NCBI GenBank assembly: GCA_023399505.1
Contig: JAEWOZ010000139.1
Span: 1 to 21,851, forward strand
Source: Fusobacteriota bacterium
GTDB taxonomy: Bacteria; Fusobacteriota; Fusobacteriia; Bac17; JAEWOZ01
Length of the DNA: 21,851 nucleotides
Reading direction: 5' to 3'
Positions 1-7,956 of the stretch are shown here, in pieces (positions within the stretch are counted from its first letter, which is position 1; the number at the start of each line of letters is the position of its first letter). The notes beneath the pieces are model-generated. The model had not been told where the DNA came from, did not search any database, and worked only from the letters and a program-made list of their open reading frames with translations. The position numbers and the translations under genes were made by a program.

Positions 1-2519
1 AAGATTTAATAAGATATTGCACAGAAGGTAATAAAGAAAAAGTATTGAAGTTATTAAATCAAGGGGCTGATGTTAACTTCAAAGATGAAAAAGGTAATAC
101 ACCTTTATTTTCCGTATTTAATGATAAAAGAAGGAAAGAAGAGATAATAAGAAAAGAAAAGATAGCAAGATTATTAATAGAAAAGGGTGCGAAGTTTGAT
201 ATAAAAGACTATAAAGGAAATAGTTTATTATTTACAGCTTTTTGGAGGGAAAATTGGAAATTAATGATGTTATTAATTGATAAAGGAGCAGACATTAATG
301 AGAAAGATAATCAAGGTAATACACTTCTAAAAATAGCATTAGAAAATGGGCATGCTCAAATTGTAATAGATCTACTACAAAAAGGAGCAAATTGTGAAGA
401 GAGCGATAAAGAAAAAATTAAGACCTTAATAGATAATAGGGATGATATTAATTTTATAGATGATGAAGGTAATTCATCACTAAATTTAGCTGTAATAGGA
501 AATGAGGTTGAAATAGTAAGGAAGCTATTAGAAAAAGGAGCAGACATTAACTATAAAAACGCTTACGGCTATAGCCCTTTTATAGAAGCAGCTTGGAGAG
601 GAAATAGAAAAATAGTAAATCTACTTTTAGATAAGGGAGCTGATATCAATGAAGAGGGATATAACGATAATAGCGCTCTCATAGAAGCATTGAATAACAG
701 AAAAGAGAAAATGGCTAAACTATTAATAGATAGAGGAGCCGATATTAATGACGAAAGTGACTGTGGTCACACTGTTTTAATATGCTCTATAGAAAACAAA
801 TGTATAGAAATAGTAAAATTATTAATAGAAAAAGGAGTTAATATTAATCAAGTTGGAAGTTTCAAAGAGTTACCATTAATGTGTGCTTTGAGGAATAAAA
901 ATATAGAAATAGCTAATCTTTTAATAGAAAAAGGAGCAGATATTAATATGATAGATCATAAAGGCAGTTCAGCTCTATCGTATGCAATATCTGGAGGTTA
1001 TACAGAACTAGCAATAAAATTGATAGAAAAAGGTGTGGATATAAAAAAGCAAGGGCCTGCAGCTTTAGTTGCAGCATCAGGAGAAGGTAATATATCTATT
1101 ATTAGATTACTAATAGAAAACGGAGCAGATGTTAATAAAGAAGCTATTTACAAAGTAAACTCATATAATTCAAGTGAAGAAACACCATTATTTATTGCAG
1201 TGAAGAAAGGTCATCTAGAGGCAGTAAAGTTATTGATAGAAAGAGGAGCAGATACTAACAAGAAGAACAATGACAATACTGCATTAATATGTGCATGTCA
1301 AAGCTTAAATGGTAATGAGAATTACGAGCTCATATTAAAGTTATTAATAGAAAAAGGTGCCAATGTTAAAAAAGAAGATAGTTCAAATTTCACACTATTA
1401 ATGTCTGCAGCAAAAAATGGTAATTTAGAACTAATAGAATTATTTTTAGAATTAGGAGCTGATATAAATGCAAAGAATAATGAGGGAGTTTCGTTGTTGA
1501 TGCAAACAGTTATTTCAGGTGATAAAAAGCTAGCTGAATTTCTTATTTCAAAAGGAGCAAAAGTTAACGAAAAGGATAATTCTAATACCACAGCTTTAAT
1601 GTATGCTTCAATGAATGGAAACCTGGAGTTAGTAAAGCTACTATTAGAATGTGGAGCAAATATAAACGAAAGAAATAATAATGGTTATACATCTTTAATG
1701 TATTCTATAACGAATGGAAACTTAGAAATATTAAATTTTTTACTAGAGAAGAATGCGAATGTTGATTATAGAGAGATGTATACTTCTTTATCTCGTACTG
1801 ATATCTATAGTTCCATAGTAGAGGAAGACTATAATCCACTATATGTGGAGCAAAACTATAGTCCCTTATCTTACGTAGTATGCAAAGGATATTTAGAAAT
1901 TTTAAAAGTTTTAATTGATAAGTTTGCAAATAAGTTTCCAAATTTGAATCCAGAGTTCGAATATTTTGAATATACATTGCTTACAACATCAATTTTATAT
2001 GGAAATACTAAAATAACAGAATTTCTTATAGAAAAGGGCTTTAATATTAATAGAAGTTATTCCCTTAATCAAAACCCAAACTCACCTTTCTCAGTTGCAT
2101 TAGAAAAAAAGAATTTAGAAATATTAAGATTGCTAATAGAAAAAGGCGTGAGCCTAACTAACTTAGATATGAGAGCTCTTATTAATTCAATGGCGCGGGA
2201 TACAAGATTAGCTAGAGATCTTATAGATGAGGGGATAGTAATTTACATTAATGATCAAGAGGGTAAGTCATTACTGGTGTATATTAGCGAAAAAATAAAA
2301 AGTTGTAAAGAGAAAAATAAAAAAGATAAATATATAGAAATAGCATACATGGCAATAAGAAAAATAGCAGAAGATTATATACATTTATTTATATCAATGA
2401 ATAAATGTTCTAATACAACTCAAGAAGCAAAAGACGAAGTAAATAGTCAAATTAATATGTTGTATTCTTTACAAAAATTACCTACAGAACTGTTTATAGA
2501 AATTATTACAAGATCTTAA
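1..2519 (+). CDS. Ankyrin-repeat protein, gene 1 of the array (5' partial)
   Basis: The frame is open from position 3 at the left edge. Its first residues (DLIRYCTEGNKEKV) match residue ~29 onward of the complete paralogues, so about 28 residues, including the leader, lie outside the window; the TTG at 45 is not the start. About 20 ANK repeats follow, typically ending LLIEKGADIN. A one-helix half repeat lies at about 390-461. The 5' half resembles genes 2, 5 and 8 but lacks two repeats found there after EEIIR. From about 1380 it resembles gene 4 instead (FTLLMSAAKNGNLEL; LEKKNLEI; ALINSM). A Tyr-rich insert at about 1779-1875 breaks the repeat register. The C-terminal ~80 residues carry the family tail, with LPTELFIEII just before the stop. 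By family, ANK arrays bind proteins; the target is unknown. Gene 2 starts 29 bp downstream. Confidence 0.93.
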   Translation, partial: DLIRYCTEGNKEKVLKLLNQGADVNFKDEKGNTPLFSVFNDKRRKEEIIRKEKIARLLIEKGAKFDIKDYKGNSLLFTAFWRENWKLMMLLIDKGADINEKDNQGNTLLKIALENGHAQIVIDLLQKGANCEESDKEKIKTLIDNRDDINFIDDEGNSSLNLAVIGNEVEIVRKLLEKGADINYKNAYGYSPFIEAAWRGNRKIVNLLLDKGADINEEGYNDNSALIEALNNRKEKMAKLLIDRGADINDESDCGHTVLICSIENKCIEIVKLLIEKGVNINQVGSFKELPLMCALRNKNIEIANLLIEKGADINMIDHKGSSALSYAISGGYTELAIKLIEKGVDIKKQGPAALVAASGEGNISIIRLLIENGADVNKEAIYKVNSYNSSEETPLFIAVKKGHLEAVKLLIERGADTNKKNNDNTALICACQSLNGNENYELILKLLIEKGANVKKEDSSNFTLLMSAAKNGNLELIELFLELGADINAKNNEGVSLLMQTVISGDKKLAEFLISKGAKVNEKDNSNTTALMYASMNGNLELVKLLLECGANINERNNNGYTSLMYSITNGNLEILNFLLEKNANVDYREMYTSLSRTDIYSSIVEEDYNPLYVEQNYSPLSYVVCKGYLEILKVLIDKFANKFPNLNPEFEYFEYTLLTTSILYGNTKITEFLIEKGFNINRSYSLNQNPNSPFSVALEKKNLEILRLLIEKGVSLTNLDMRALINSMARDTRLARDLIDEGIVIYINDQEGKSLLVYISEKIKSCKEKNKKDKYIEIAYMAIRKIAEDYIHLFISMNKCSNTTQEAKDEVNSQINMLYSLQKLPTELFIEIITRS

Positions 2520-2548
2520 CTACAAGAAATATAAAAATAGGAGAAAGA

Positions 2549-5080
2549 ATGATAAAAATAATATTAATTTTAATAATAAGTTGTAGTAAAAGTATCAATG
2601 AATTTAGAAATATAAATAAAGGAATAAATGAAGACTTAATTAAGTATTGTAAAGAGGGAAATAGAGAAAAAATAATAGAGCTGTTAGACAATAATGCAGA
2701 TATTAACTTTAAAGATGAAGAAGGCAATACACCTTTATTTTCCTTATTTAATGATGAAAGAGAGAAGGAAGAGATAATAAGAAGAAAAGAGATAATAAAG
2801 TTATTAATAGAAAGAGGGGTTGATATTAATGCAATGGGTAGTAATAAATTTTCACCTTTATCTCAAGCTATAATTTTAGGCTGGAAAAATATAGTTGAGC
2901 TTCTATTAGAGAAGGGTGCAGATATTGAAATTAAAGACAATGAAGGCAAGACACCTCTATTTCATGCTGTATCTAAATATGAAAATAAATATGAAAATAA
3001 AATAGCAAGATTATTAATTGAGAAAGGAGCTGATATTAATACGAAATGTAATAAAGGAAATAGTTTATTATTTACAGCTTTCTTGAGAAGAAACTGGAAG
3101 TTAATAATGCTGTTAATAGAAAAAGGAGCTAATATTAATGAAAGGGATAATGAAGGTAATACACTTTTAAAAAAGTCATTAGAAGATGGATATGCTCAAA
3201 TTCTTATAAATCTATTAAAAAAAGGTGCCCACTATGAAGAAAATGATAAAGAAAAAATTGAGTTATTGATAAAAAATAGAACTGATATTAATTTTGTAGA
3301 TGATGAAGGCAATTCATCATTAAATTTAGCTGCAAAAAAAAGTGAATTTGAAATAGCAAAATTATTAATAGAAAAAGGAGCTGATATTAAACATAAAGAT
3401 TCTAATGGTTATAGTCCCTTTGTAGCAGCGGCATGGAATGGAGACAATAAGATAGTAAATTTATTGCTGGGCAAAGGAGCGGATATTAATGAAAAGGGAT
3501 ATTACAATAACAGTGCACTTATAGAAGCTCTGAATAATGGAATAGAAAAAACGGCTAAAATATTAATAGAAAGAGGAGCTGACATTAACGATGCAGATGA
3601 AAATGGTGATACTGTTTTGATATGTGCGATAGAAAACAAATTTACAGAGATAGTTAAAATATTAATAGAAAAAGGAGTTAATATTAATGAAAAGGACCAT
3701 CGCAATAACAATGCAATTATAAGAGCTCTGTATACTAAAAGAGAAAAAATAGCCAGATTATTAATAGATAGAGTAGCTAATATTAATGAAAATAGTGATG
3801 AATATAATAATATTTTTTTAACTGCAGCTATAAGAAGTGGTTGTATAGAAACAGCTAAGATAATCATAGAAAAAGTAGATGATATTAATAAAGTCGGAGC
3901 TGGGGCATTAATTTGTGCTTTAAATAATAGGCATATAGATTTAGCAAATCTGCTAATAGAAAAAGGTGCAGATATTAATATTATAGAAGCTGAACGTATG
4001 TCAGCTTTATCATGTGCTATAGATGAAAGTTATGTAGAACTGGCAATAAAATTTTTAGAAAAAGGTGTAGATATAGAAAAGCAGGGTCCTTTAGCTTTAT
4101 TAGCGGCATCAGGAAGAGGTAATATAACTATTATGAAGTTACTAATAGAAAAAGGTTTAGATGTTAATAAAGAGGCTTTTTATTTTCATAAATCTGTAGA
4201 ATCATTTTATAAAGAAAAACCTTTGCTTATGGCAACGAAGAATGGACATCTAGAGGCAGTCAAATTGCTGATAGAAAGAGGAGCAAAGTTGAATGAGAAA
4301 AATAACTTTAATGATACTGCATTAATATGTGCATGTCAGAGCTTAAATGGTAATGTAGATTATGAACTTATAGTAAAGTTGTTAATAGAAAATGGAGCAG
4401 AGATTGACTATGTAGGTCGCGAATGTTGTACAGCTTTATCGCGCACCACAGAGAGAAATATTGACAGCAAAAGTGTAGTTGAGATGTTATTAGATGCCGG
4501 AGCCAGCATAAATCATAAACAATGGTACGGTGATACGCCTTTAATAAATGCATCAATAAACAATAACTTAGAAATAGTAAAAGTGTTAATAAAAAGAGGA
4601 GCTAATATTGATGAAGCTGGTCAATTTGGACATACACCTTTAATATGGGCAATAAGAAATAAAAATCTAGAGGTAATGACAGCTTTAATTGAAGGAGGAG
4701 CAAATATTAATTATAAAAATAATGGAACACCGATATTATTTGAAATGATTGAAAGTGAATATATGGAAGCAGTAAAATTGTTAATAGAAAAAGGTGCTGA
4801 TATTTATGAAAAAGACAATTATAGTAGAACAGTATTAATGAATATTAGCCAAAAGATAAAAAGTTGTAAAGAGAAGAATAAAAAAGATAAATACATAGAA
4901 ATAGCATACCTTATAGTTGAAAGAATGGCAGAAGATTATATACATTTATTTATATCAATGAATAAAGATTCTAGTACACCACAAGAGGCAAAAGACGAAA
5001 TAAATAATCACATTAATATGTTGTATTCTTTACAAAATTTACCTACAGAATTATTTATAGAAATCATTACAAGATTTTAA
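2549..5080 (+). CDS. Ankyrin-repeat protein with lipoprotein-like leader and F-box/PRANC-like tail, gene 2
   Basis: Complete gene of 843 residues. The ATG at 2549 has AGGAG at 2539-2543, five bases upstream. The leader MIKIILILIISC places a Cys at residue 12 behind a short hydrophobic run; -3 Ile, -2 Ile, -1 Ser make this the most lipobox-like of the set. Residues ~15-40 are the family block (NINKGINEDLIKYCKEG). About 20 ANK repeats follow to residue ~760, with a half repeat at about 3229-3300 and a 30-residue short repeat near 4075 (EKQGPLALLAAS). The last ~80 residues are helical, Lys-rich and non-ANK, and LPTELFIEII begins near residue 831. It is closest to gene 5, sharing long DNA tracts such as the stretch around 4560-4625. 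Likely role: an exported protein-binding scaffold, inferred from architecture only. Confidence 0.95.
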   Translation: MIKIILILIISCSKSINEFRNINKGINEDLIKYCKEGNREKIIELLDNNADINFKDEEGNTPLFSLFNDEREKEEIIRRKEIIKLLIERGVDINAMGSNKFSPLSQAIILGWKNIVELLLEKGADIEIKDNEGKTPLFHAVSKYENKYENKIARLLIEKGADINTKCNKGNSLLFTAFLRRNWKLIMLLIEKGANINERDNEGNTLLKKSLEDGYAQILINLLKKGAHYEENDKEKIELLIKNRTDINFVDDEGNSSLNLAAKKSEFEIAKLLIEKGADIKHKDSNGYSPFVAAAWNGDNKIVNLLLGKGADINEKGYYNNSALIEALNNGIEKTAKILIERGADINDADENGDTVLICAIENKFTEIVKILIEKGVNINEKDHRNNNAIIRALYTKREKIARLLIDRVANINENSDEYNNIFLTAAIRSGCIETAKIIIEKVDDINKVGAGALICALNNRHIDLANLLIEKGADINIIEAERMSALSCAIDESYVELAIKFLEKGVDIEKQGPLALLAASGRGNITIMKLLIEKGLDVNKEAFYFHKSVESFYKEKPLLMATKNGHLEAVKLLIERGAKLNEKNNFNDTALICACQSLNGNVDYELIVKLLIENGAEIDYVGRECCTALSRTTERNIDSKSVVEMLLDAGASINHKQWYGDTPLINASINNNLEIVKVLIKRGANIDEAGQFGHTPLIWAIRNKNLEVMTALIEGGANINYKNNGTPILFEMIESEYMEAVKLLIEKGADIYEKDNYSRTVLMNISQKIKSCKEKNKKDKYIEIAYLIVERMAEDYIHLFISMNKDSSTPQEAKDEINNHINMLYSLQNLPTELFIEIITRF

Positions 5081-5124
5081 TGATTTAATTATAAGAGACA
5101 AGAAAATTAAATTTAGGAGAAAGA

Positions 5125-5970
5125 ATGATAAAAATAATATTAATGATAATAGCATTAGGTTGCGCTAAAAATATTAATGAATTAAAAAATACAAATAAAG
5201 GAATAAATGAAGATAATCTAATTAGATACTGTAGGGAGGGTAAGATAGAAAAAGCATTAACTTTATTAAACGAAAATCCTAATGTTAATGTCAATTTTAA
5301 AGATAAAAATGGTAACACAGCTTTATCTTACGCATTTTACAATGTAAATTCATATGATAGAGAAAACTTAGATGACGTTAAGAAAATATTAAAACTACTT
5401 ATAGAAAGAGGGGCAGACGTTAATTTAAAAAATTCAGAAGATGATAGCCCTTTATTTGTAGCTATTAACGTTGGAGCTAGTTTTTATCTTTATGCAGATA
5501 TAGTAAAGCTTTGTGTAGATATTATAGAACTTCTTTTAGAGTATGGAGCTGATGTTAATTTAAAAAATAAAGACGGGTACATTCCTTTTAGATGTGTTTT
5601 AAATTTGGATAGGAATACTAAAATGGCAAAAGCGTTATTAAAAGGTTATAAATTGAATTTTAAGGATGACCAAGGCTTTACTTTATTAATGCACTCCGTT
5701 TTTGAAAATAATAAGAAAATGATGAAAATTTTAGTAGAAAGAGGGGAAAATATAGATGAGAAGGATAGTAGTGGAAAAACAGCTTTAATGTATGCTGTTG
5801 ACAATGAGAATCTAGATATAGCAACTATGCTTTTAAATTTAGGAGCTCAATTTGAAGATGAGTATAAGGAAAAACTAAATGAATTAGTAGATAAAATAAC
5901 AGATATTAACTTTAAAGACAAAAAAGGAAATACAAATCTAATTTTATTTTCACAAAAAGGTGAACTTTAA
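5125..5970 (+). CDS. N-terminal fragment of ankyrin gene 3 (281 aa, truncated)
   Basis: This is the part of gene 3 that would be translated as the sequence stands. The ATG at 5125 has AGGAG at 5115-5119, five bases upstream. The leader MIKIILMIIALGC has Cys at residue 13, the only family member with Gly before the Cys. The block NKGINEDNLIRYCREG follows. Repeats include an unusual NPNVNVNFKDKNGNTAL start and the phrase FTLLMHSVFENNKKM. These are shared with the inner part of gene 6 (about 14081-14830) rather than with genes 2, 5 or 8. The half repeat lies at about 5848-5925 (YKEKLNELVDKITDINF). The product ends inside an ANK repeat without the F-box/PRANC-like tail, so it would lack the family's presumed output domain. 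Confidence 0.75.
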   Translation: MIKIILMIIALGCAKNINELKNTNKGINEDNLIRYCREGKIEKALTLLNENPNVNVNFKDKNGNTALSYAFYNVNSYDRENLDDVKKILKLLIERGADVNLKNSEDDSPLFVAINVGASFYLYADIVKLCVDIIELLLEYGADVNLKNKDGYIPFRCVLNLDRNTKMAKALLKGYKLNFKDDQGFTLLMHSVFENNKKMMKILVERGENIDEKDSSGKTALMYAVDNENLDIATMLLNLGAQFEDEYKEKLNELVDKITDINFKDKKGNTNLILFSQKGEL

Positions 5971-5982
5971 GCAGTAAAGCTA

Positions 5983-7935
5983 TTGATAGAGAAAGCAGCT
6001 AATATTAATGGTAAGAATGACGATAAAGAGACAGCATTAATACACGCATCTAGGAATAGCTATAAGGAAATAGCAAGGATGCTAGTAGAAAAGGGAGCCG
6101 ACATAAATGTTATAAGTGATTACAACGAGTCGGCCCTTATATGTGCATCAGAAGCAGACGACATACATACAGTAAAGCTTTTAATAGAAGAAGGAGCCGA
6201 TATTAAAAAGCAGGGAAATGGAGCTTTGATAAAAGCATCAGAAAATGGAAATATAGACATTATTAATTTATTAATAGAAAAAGAAGTAGATATTAATAAA
6301 GGATATGAAGATAATACAGCTCTAATAAGTGCATCGAAAAATGGGCATCTAGATGCTGTAAAGTTATTGTTGGAAAAAGGAGCAAATATCAATGAGAAGG
6401 GACCTAATAGTAGTAGTGTTCTTATAGCAGCTTTAAAGAATAAAGAAGAAAAAGTAGCTAACCTATTAATAAAAGAAGGAGCTTTTATTCATGATAAAGA
6501 TATTACTTTTGGCGCTACAGCATTAATGATTGCTTTAAAAAATAATTGTTTAGATATAGCAAAACTACTAATAGAAGAGGGAGTTAATATTAATGAAAAG
6601 GATAATCGTTATGCTACAGCATTAATGTATGCTCTAAAAAATAACCATATAGAAATAGCAAAGCTTTTAATAGAAAAAGGAGCTGATATTAACACTATAG
6701 ATAAATCTAATAATTCGGCCCTCATGTATGCCGTGGAAAAAGAGGAAGTGGATATATTAAAATTATTAATAGAAAAAGGATTATATATGGGAATGCAAGG
6801 TAATGATGCTTTTATCAAAGCATCAGAAAATGGAAATATAGACATTATTAATTTACTAATAGAAAATGTAGATGTTAATTCTATAGGTACGCAAGGTAAT
6901 ACAGCTTTAATAATTGCAGCGTCATATGGACATCTAGATGCTGTAAAGTTATTGTTGGAAAAAGGAGCAAATATCAATGAGAAGGGACCTAATAGTAGTA
7001 GTGCTCTTATAGCGGCTTTAAAGAATAAAGAAGAAAGAATAGCTAACCTATTAATAAAAGAAGGAGCTTTTATTCATGATAAAGATATTATTTTTGGTGC
7101 TACATCATTAATGATAGCCTCCCAGAATGGTCATGTAGAAATAGCAAAGCTTTTAATAGAAAAAGGCGCAAGTATAGATGATAAGAATAAAAATGGTTCT
7201 ACAGCATTAATGCTAGGATCTGAAAATGGAAATTTAGAAATAGTAAAGCTTTTAATAGAAAAAAGAGCTAATGTTAATGTAACCGATGGGTATAATAAAA
7301 CTGCATTGATAAAGGTTTTTGAAAAATTTTATAATAATTTTGATATTAATAAAAATTATGTAACGATAGTTAAACTATTATTGGATAATGGAGCTAATGT
7401 TGAAGAAATAGATTTTCGCGGGTATAATGCACCAATGTTTATAATTAAAAGAATTGAAAGTCTTTCAACTTCTGAAAATACAAATGAAAAAATTGAAGAA
7501 TTTAAAGGTTACTATATTGAATTATTAAGGATGTTACTAAAAAAAGAGATAAATGCTGGTCATAAATACAACGAAAGTATCATATCATCCTTAAATTATT
7601 TATTTTTGAATGAAAATATTGAGATAATCAAGGAAATAGTGAATGTAGGTAATAACATTTATAAAAAAGATGTAAGCAATAAAACGGTAATGTTGTATTT
7701 TGGTGAAAAGATAAGAAGTTGTAAAGATAAATTTATAAAGGATGAATATATAGAAATAGCCTACATGATAATAAAAAAAATGGCAGAAGATTATATACAA
7801 TTATTTATATCTTTAAATAAAAATTCTAATACATCGCAAAAGACTAAAGATGAAGTAAATAATCATATTAATATGTTATATTCTTTACAGAAGTTACCTA
7901 TAGAATTATTTGTAGAAATTATTACAAGATTTTAA
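5983..7935 (+). CDS. C-terminal fragment of ankyrin gene 3 (about 650 aa, probably not independently initiated)
   Basis: This is the continuation of gene 3 after the TAA. A TTG at 5983 opens it formally but has no Shine-Dalgarno and sits in the middle of the helix AVKLLIEK, so it is unlikely to be a true start. The first ATG with some purine-rich sequence upstream is at 6079 (AAGGA about ten bases before it). Either start would give a leaderless protein. The segment holds about 17 ANK repeats, including a near-duplicate pair of blocks (about 6214-6535 and 6799-7120), then the full C-terminal tail (AEDYIQLFISLNKNSN, LPIELFVEIITRF). Gene 4 begins 21 bp after its stop, the tightest spacing in the array. 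Restart after the stop by translational coupling is possible but not shown. Confidence 0.5.
   Translation: MIEKAANINGKNDDKETALIHASRNSYKEIARMLVEKGADINVISDYNESALICASEADDIHTVKLLIEEGADIKKQGNGALIKASENGNIDIINLLIEKEVDINKGYEDNTALISASKNGHLDAVKLLLEKGANINEKGPNSSSVLIAALKNKEEKVANLLIKEGAFIHDKDITFGATALMIALKNNCLDIAKLLIEEGVNINEKDNRYATALMYALKNNHIEIAKLLIEKGADINTIDKSNNSALMYAVEKEEVDILKLLIEKGLYMGMQGNDAFIKASENGNIDIINLLIENVDVNSIGTQGNTALIIAASYGHLDAVKLLLEKGANINEKGPNSSSALIAALKNKEERIANLLIKEGAFIHDKDIIFGATSLMIASQNGHVEIAKLLIEKGASIDDKNKNGSTALMLGSENGNLEIVKLLIEKRANVNVTDGYNKTALIKVFEKFYNNFDINKNYVTIVKLLLDNGANVEEIDFRGYNAPMFIIKRIESLSTSENTNEKIEEFKGYYIELLRMLLKKEINAGHKYNESIISSLNYLFLNENIEIIKEIVNVGNNIYKKDVSNKTVMLYFGEKIRSCKDKFIKDEYIEIAYMIIKKMAEDYIQLFISLNKNSNTSQKTKDEVNNHINMLYSLQKLPIELFVEIITRF
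6214..6535 (+). repeat. Internal segment duplication in gene 3, copy 1
   Basis: This block is near-identical to about 6799-7120, offset by 585 bp. It includes a 73-bp exact match, 6346-6418 against 6931-7003. Encoded landmarks are ALIKASENGNIDIINLL, GHLDAVKLLLEKGANINEK and KEGAFIHDKD. The edges are approximate. 585 bp equals five 33-residue repeats plus one 30-residue repeat, so the duplication kept whole ANK units. Confidence 0.85.
6799..7120 (+). repeat. Internal segment duplication in gene 3, copy 2
   Basis: Partner of the block at about 6214-6535. It differs by scattered substitutions, and one repeat is rewritten between the two conserved stretches (NVDVNSIGTQGN in place of EVDINKGYEDN). 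The exact 73-bp core here is 6931-7003. Confidence 0.85.
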
Positions 7936-7956
7936 TTATAAGAAATAGGAGAAAGA

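Larger units (their letters stand above)
5125..7935 (+). pseudogene. Ankyrin-repeat gene 3, interrupted by an in-frame TAA
   Basis: Two long open segments lie in the same frame, separated by one TAA at 5968-5970. Read through the stop, the product would be about 936 residues with the standard leader, ~24 ANK repeats and the family tail. Gene 6 has the same passage intact: at 14805-14830 it reads KGELEAVKLL, where this gene reads KGEL-stop-AVKLL. The Glu codon GAA has become TAA, a single G-to-T change. There is no frameshift and no Shine-Dalgarno just after the stop. The downstream segment shows no further stop and keeps the conserved tail, so the lesion looks recent. Alternatives are a sequencing or assembly error, or readthrough. 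If the stop is real, the main product is a tail-less 281-residue protein. Confidence 0.8.

Noticed and set aside
45-47. TTG as the start of gene 1
   Set aside because: The frame is open to the window edge and the preceding codons encode the conserved DLIRYCTEGNKEK block, so the true start is upstream.
5983-5985. TTG as an authentic start of a separate gene after the gene 3 stop
   Set aside because: It has no ribosome binding site and falls in the middle of a conserved ANK helix. It is better explained as the interior of a gene broken by a nonsense mutation.
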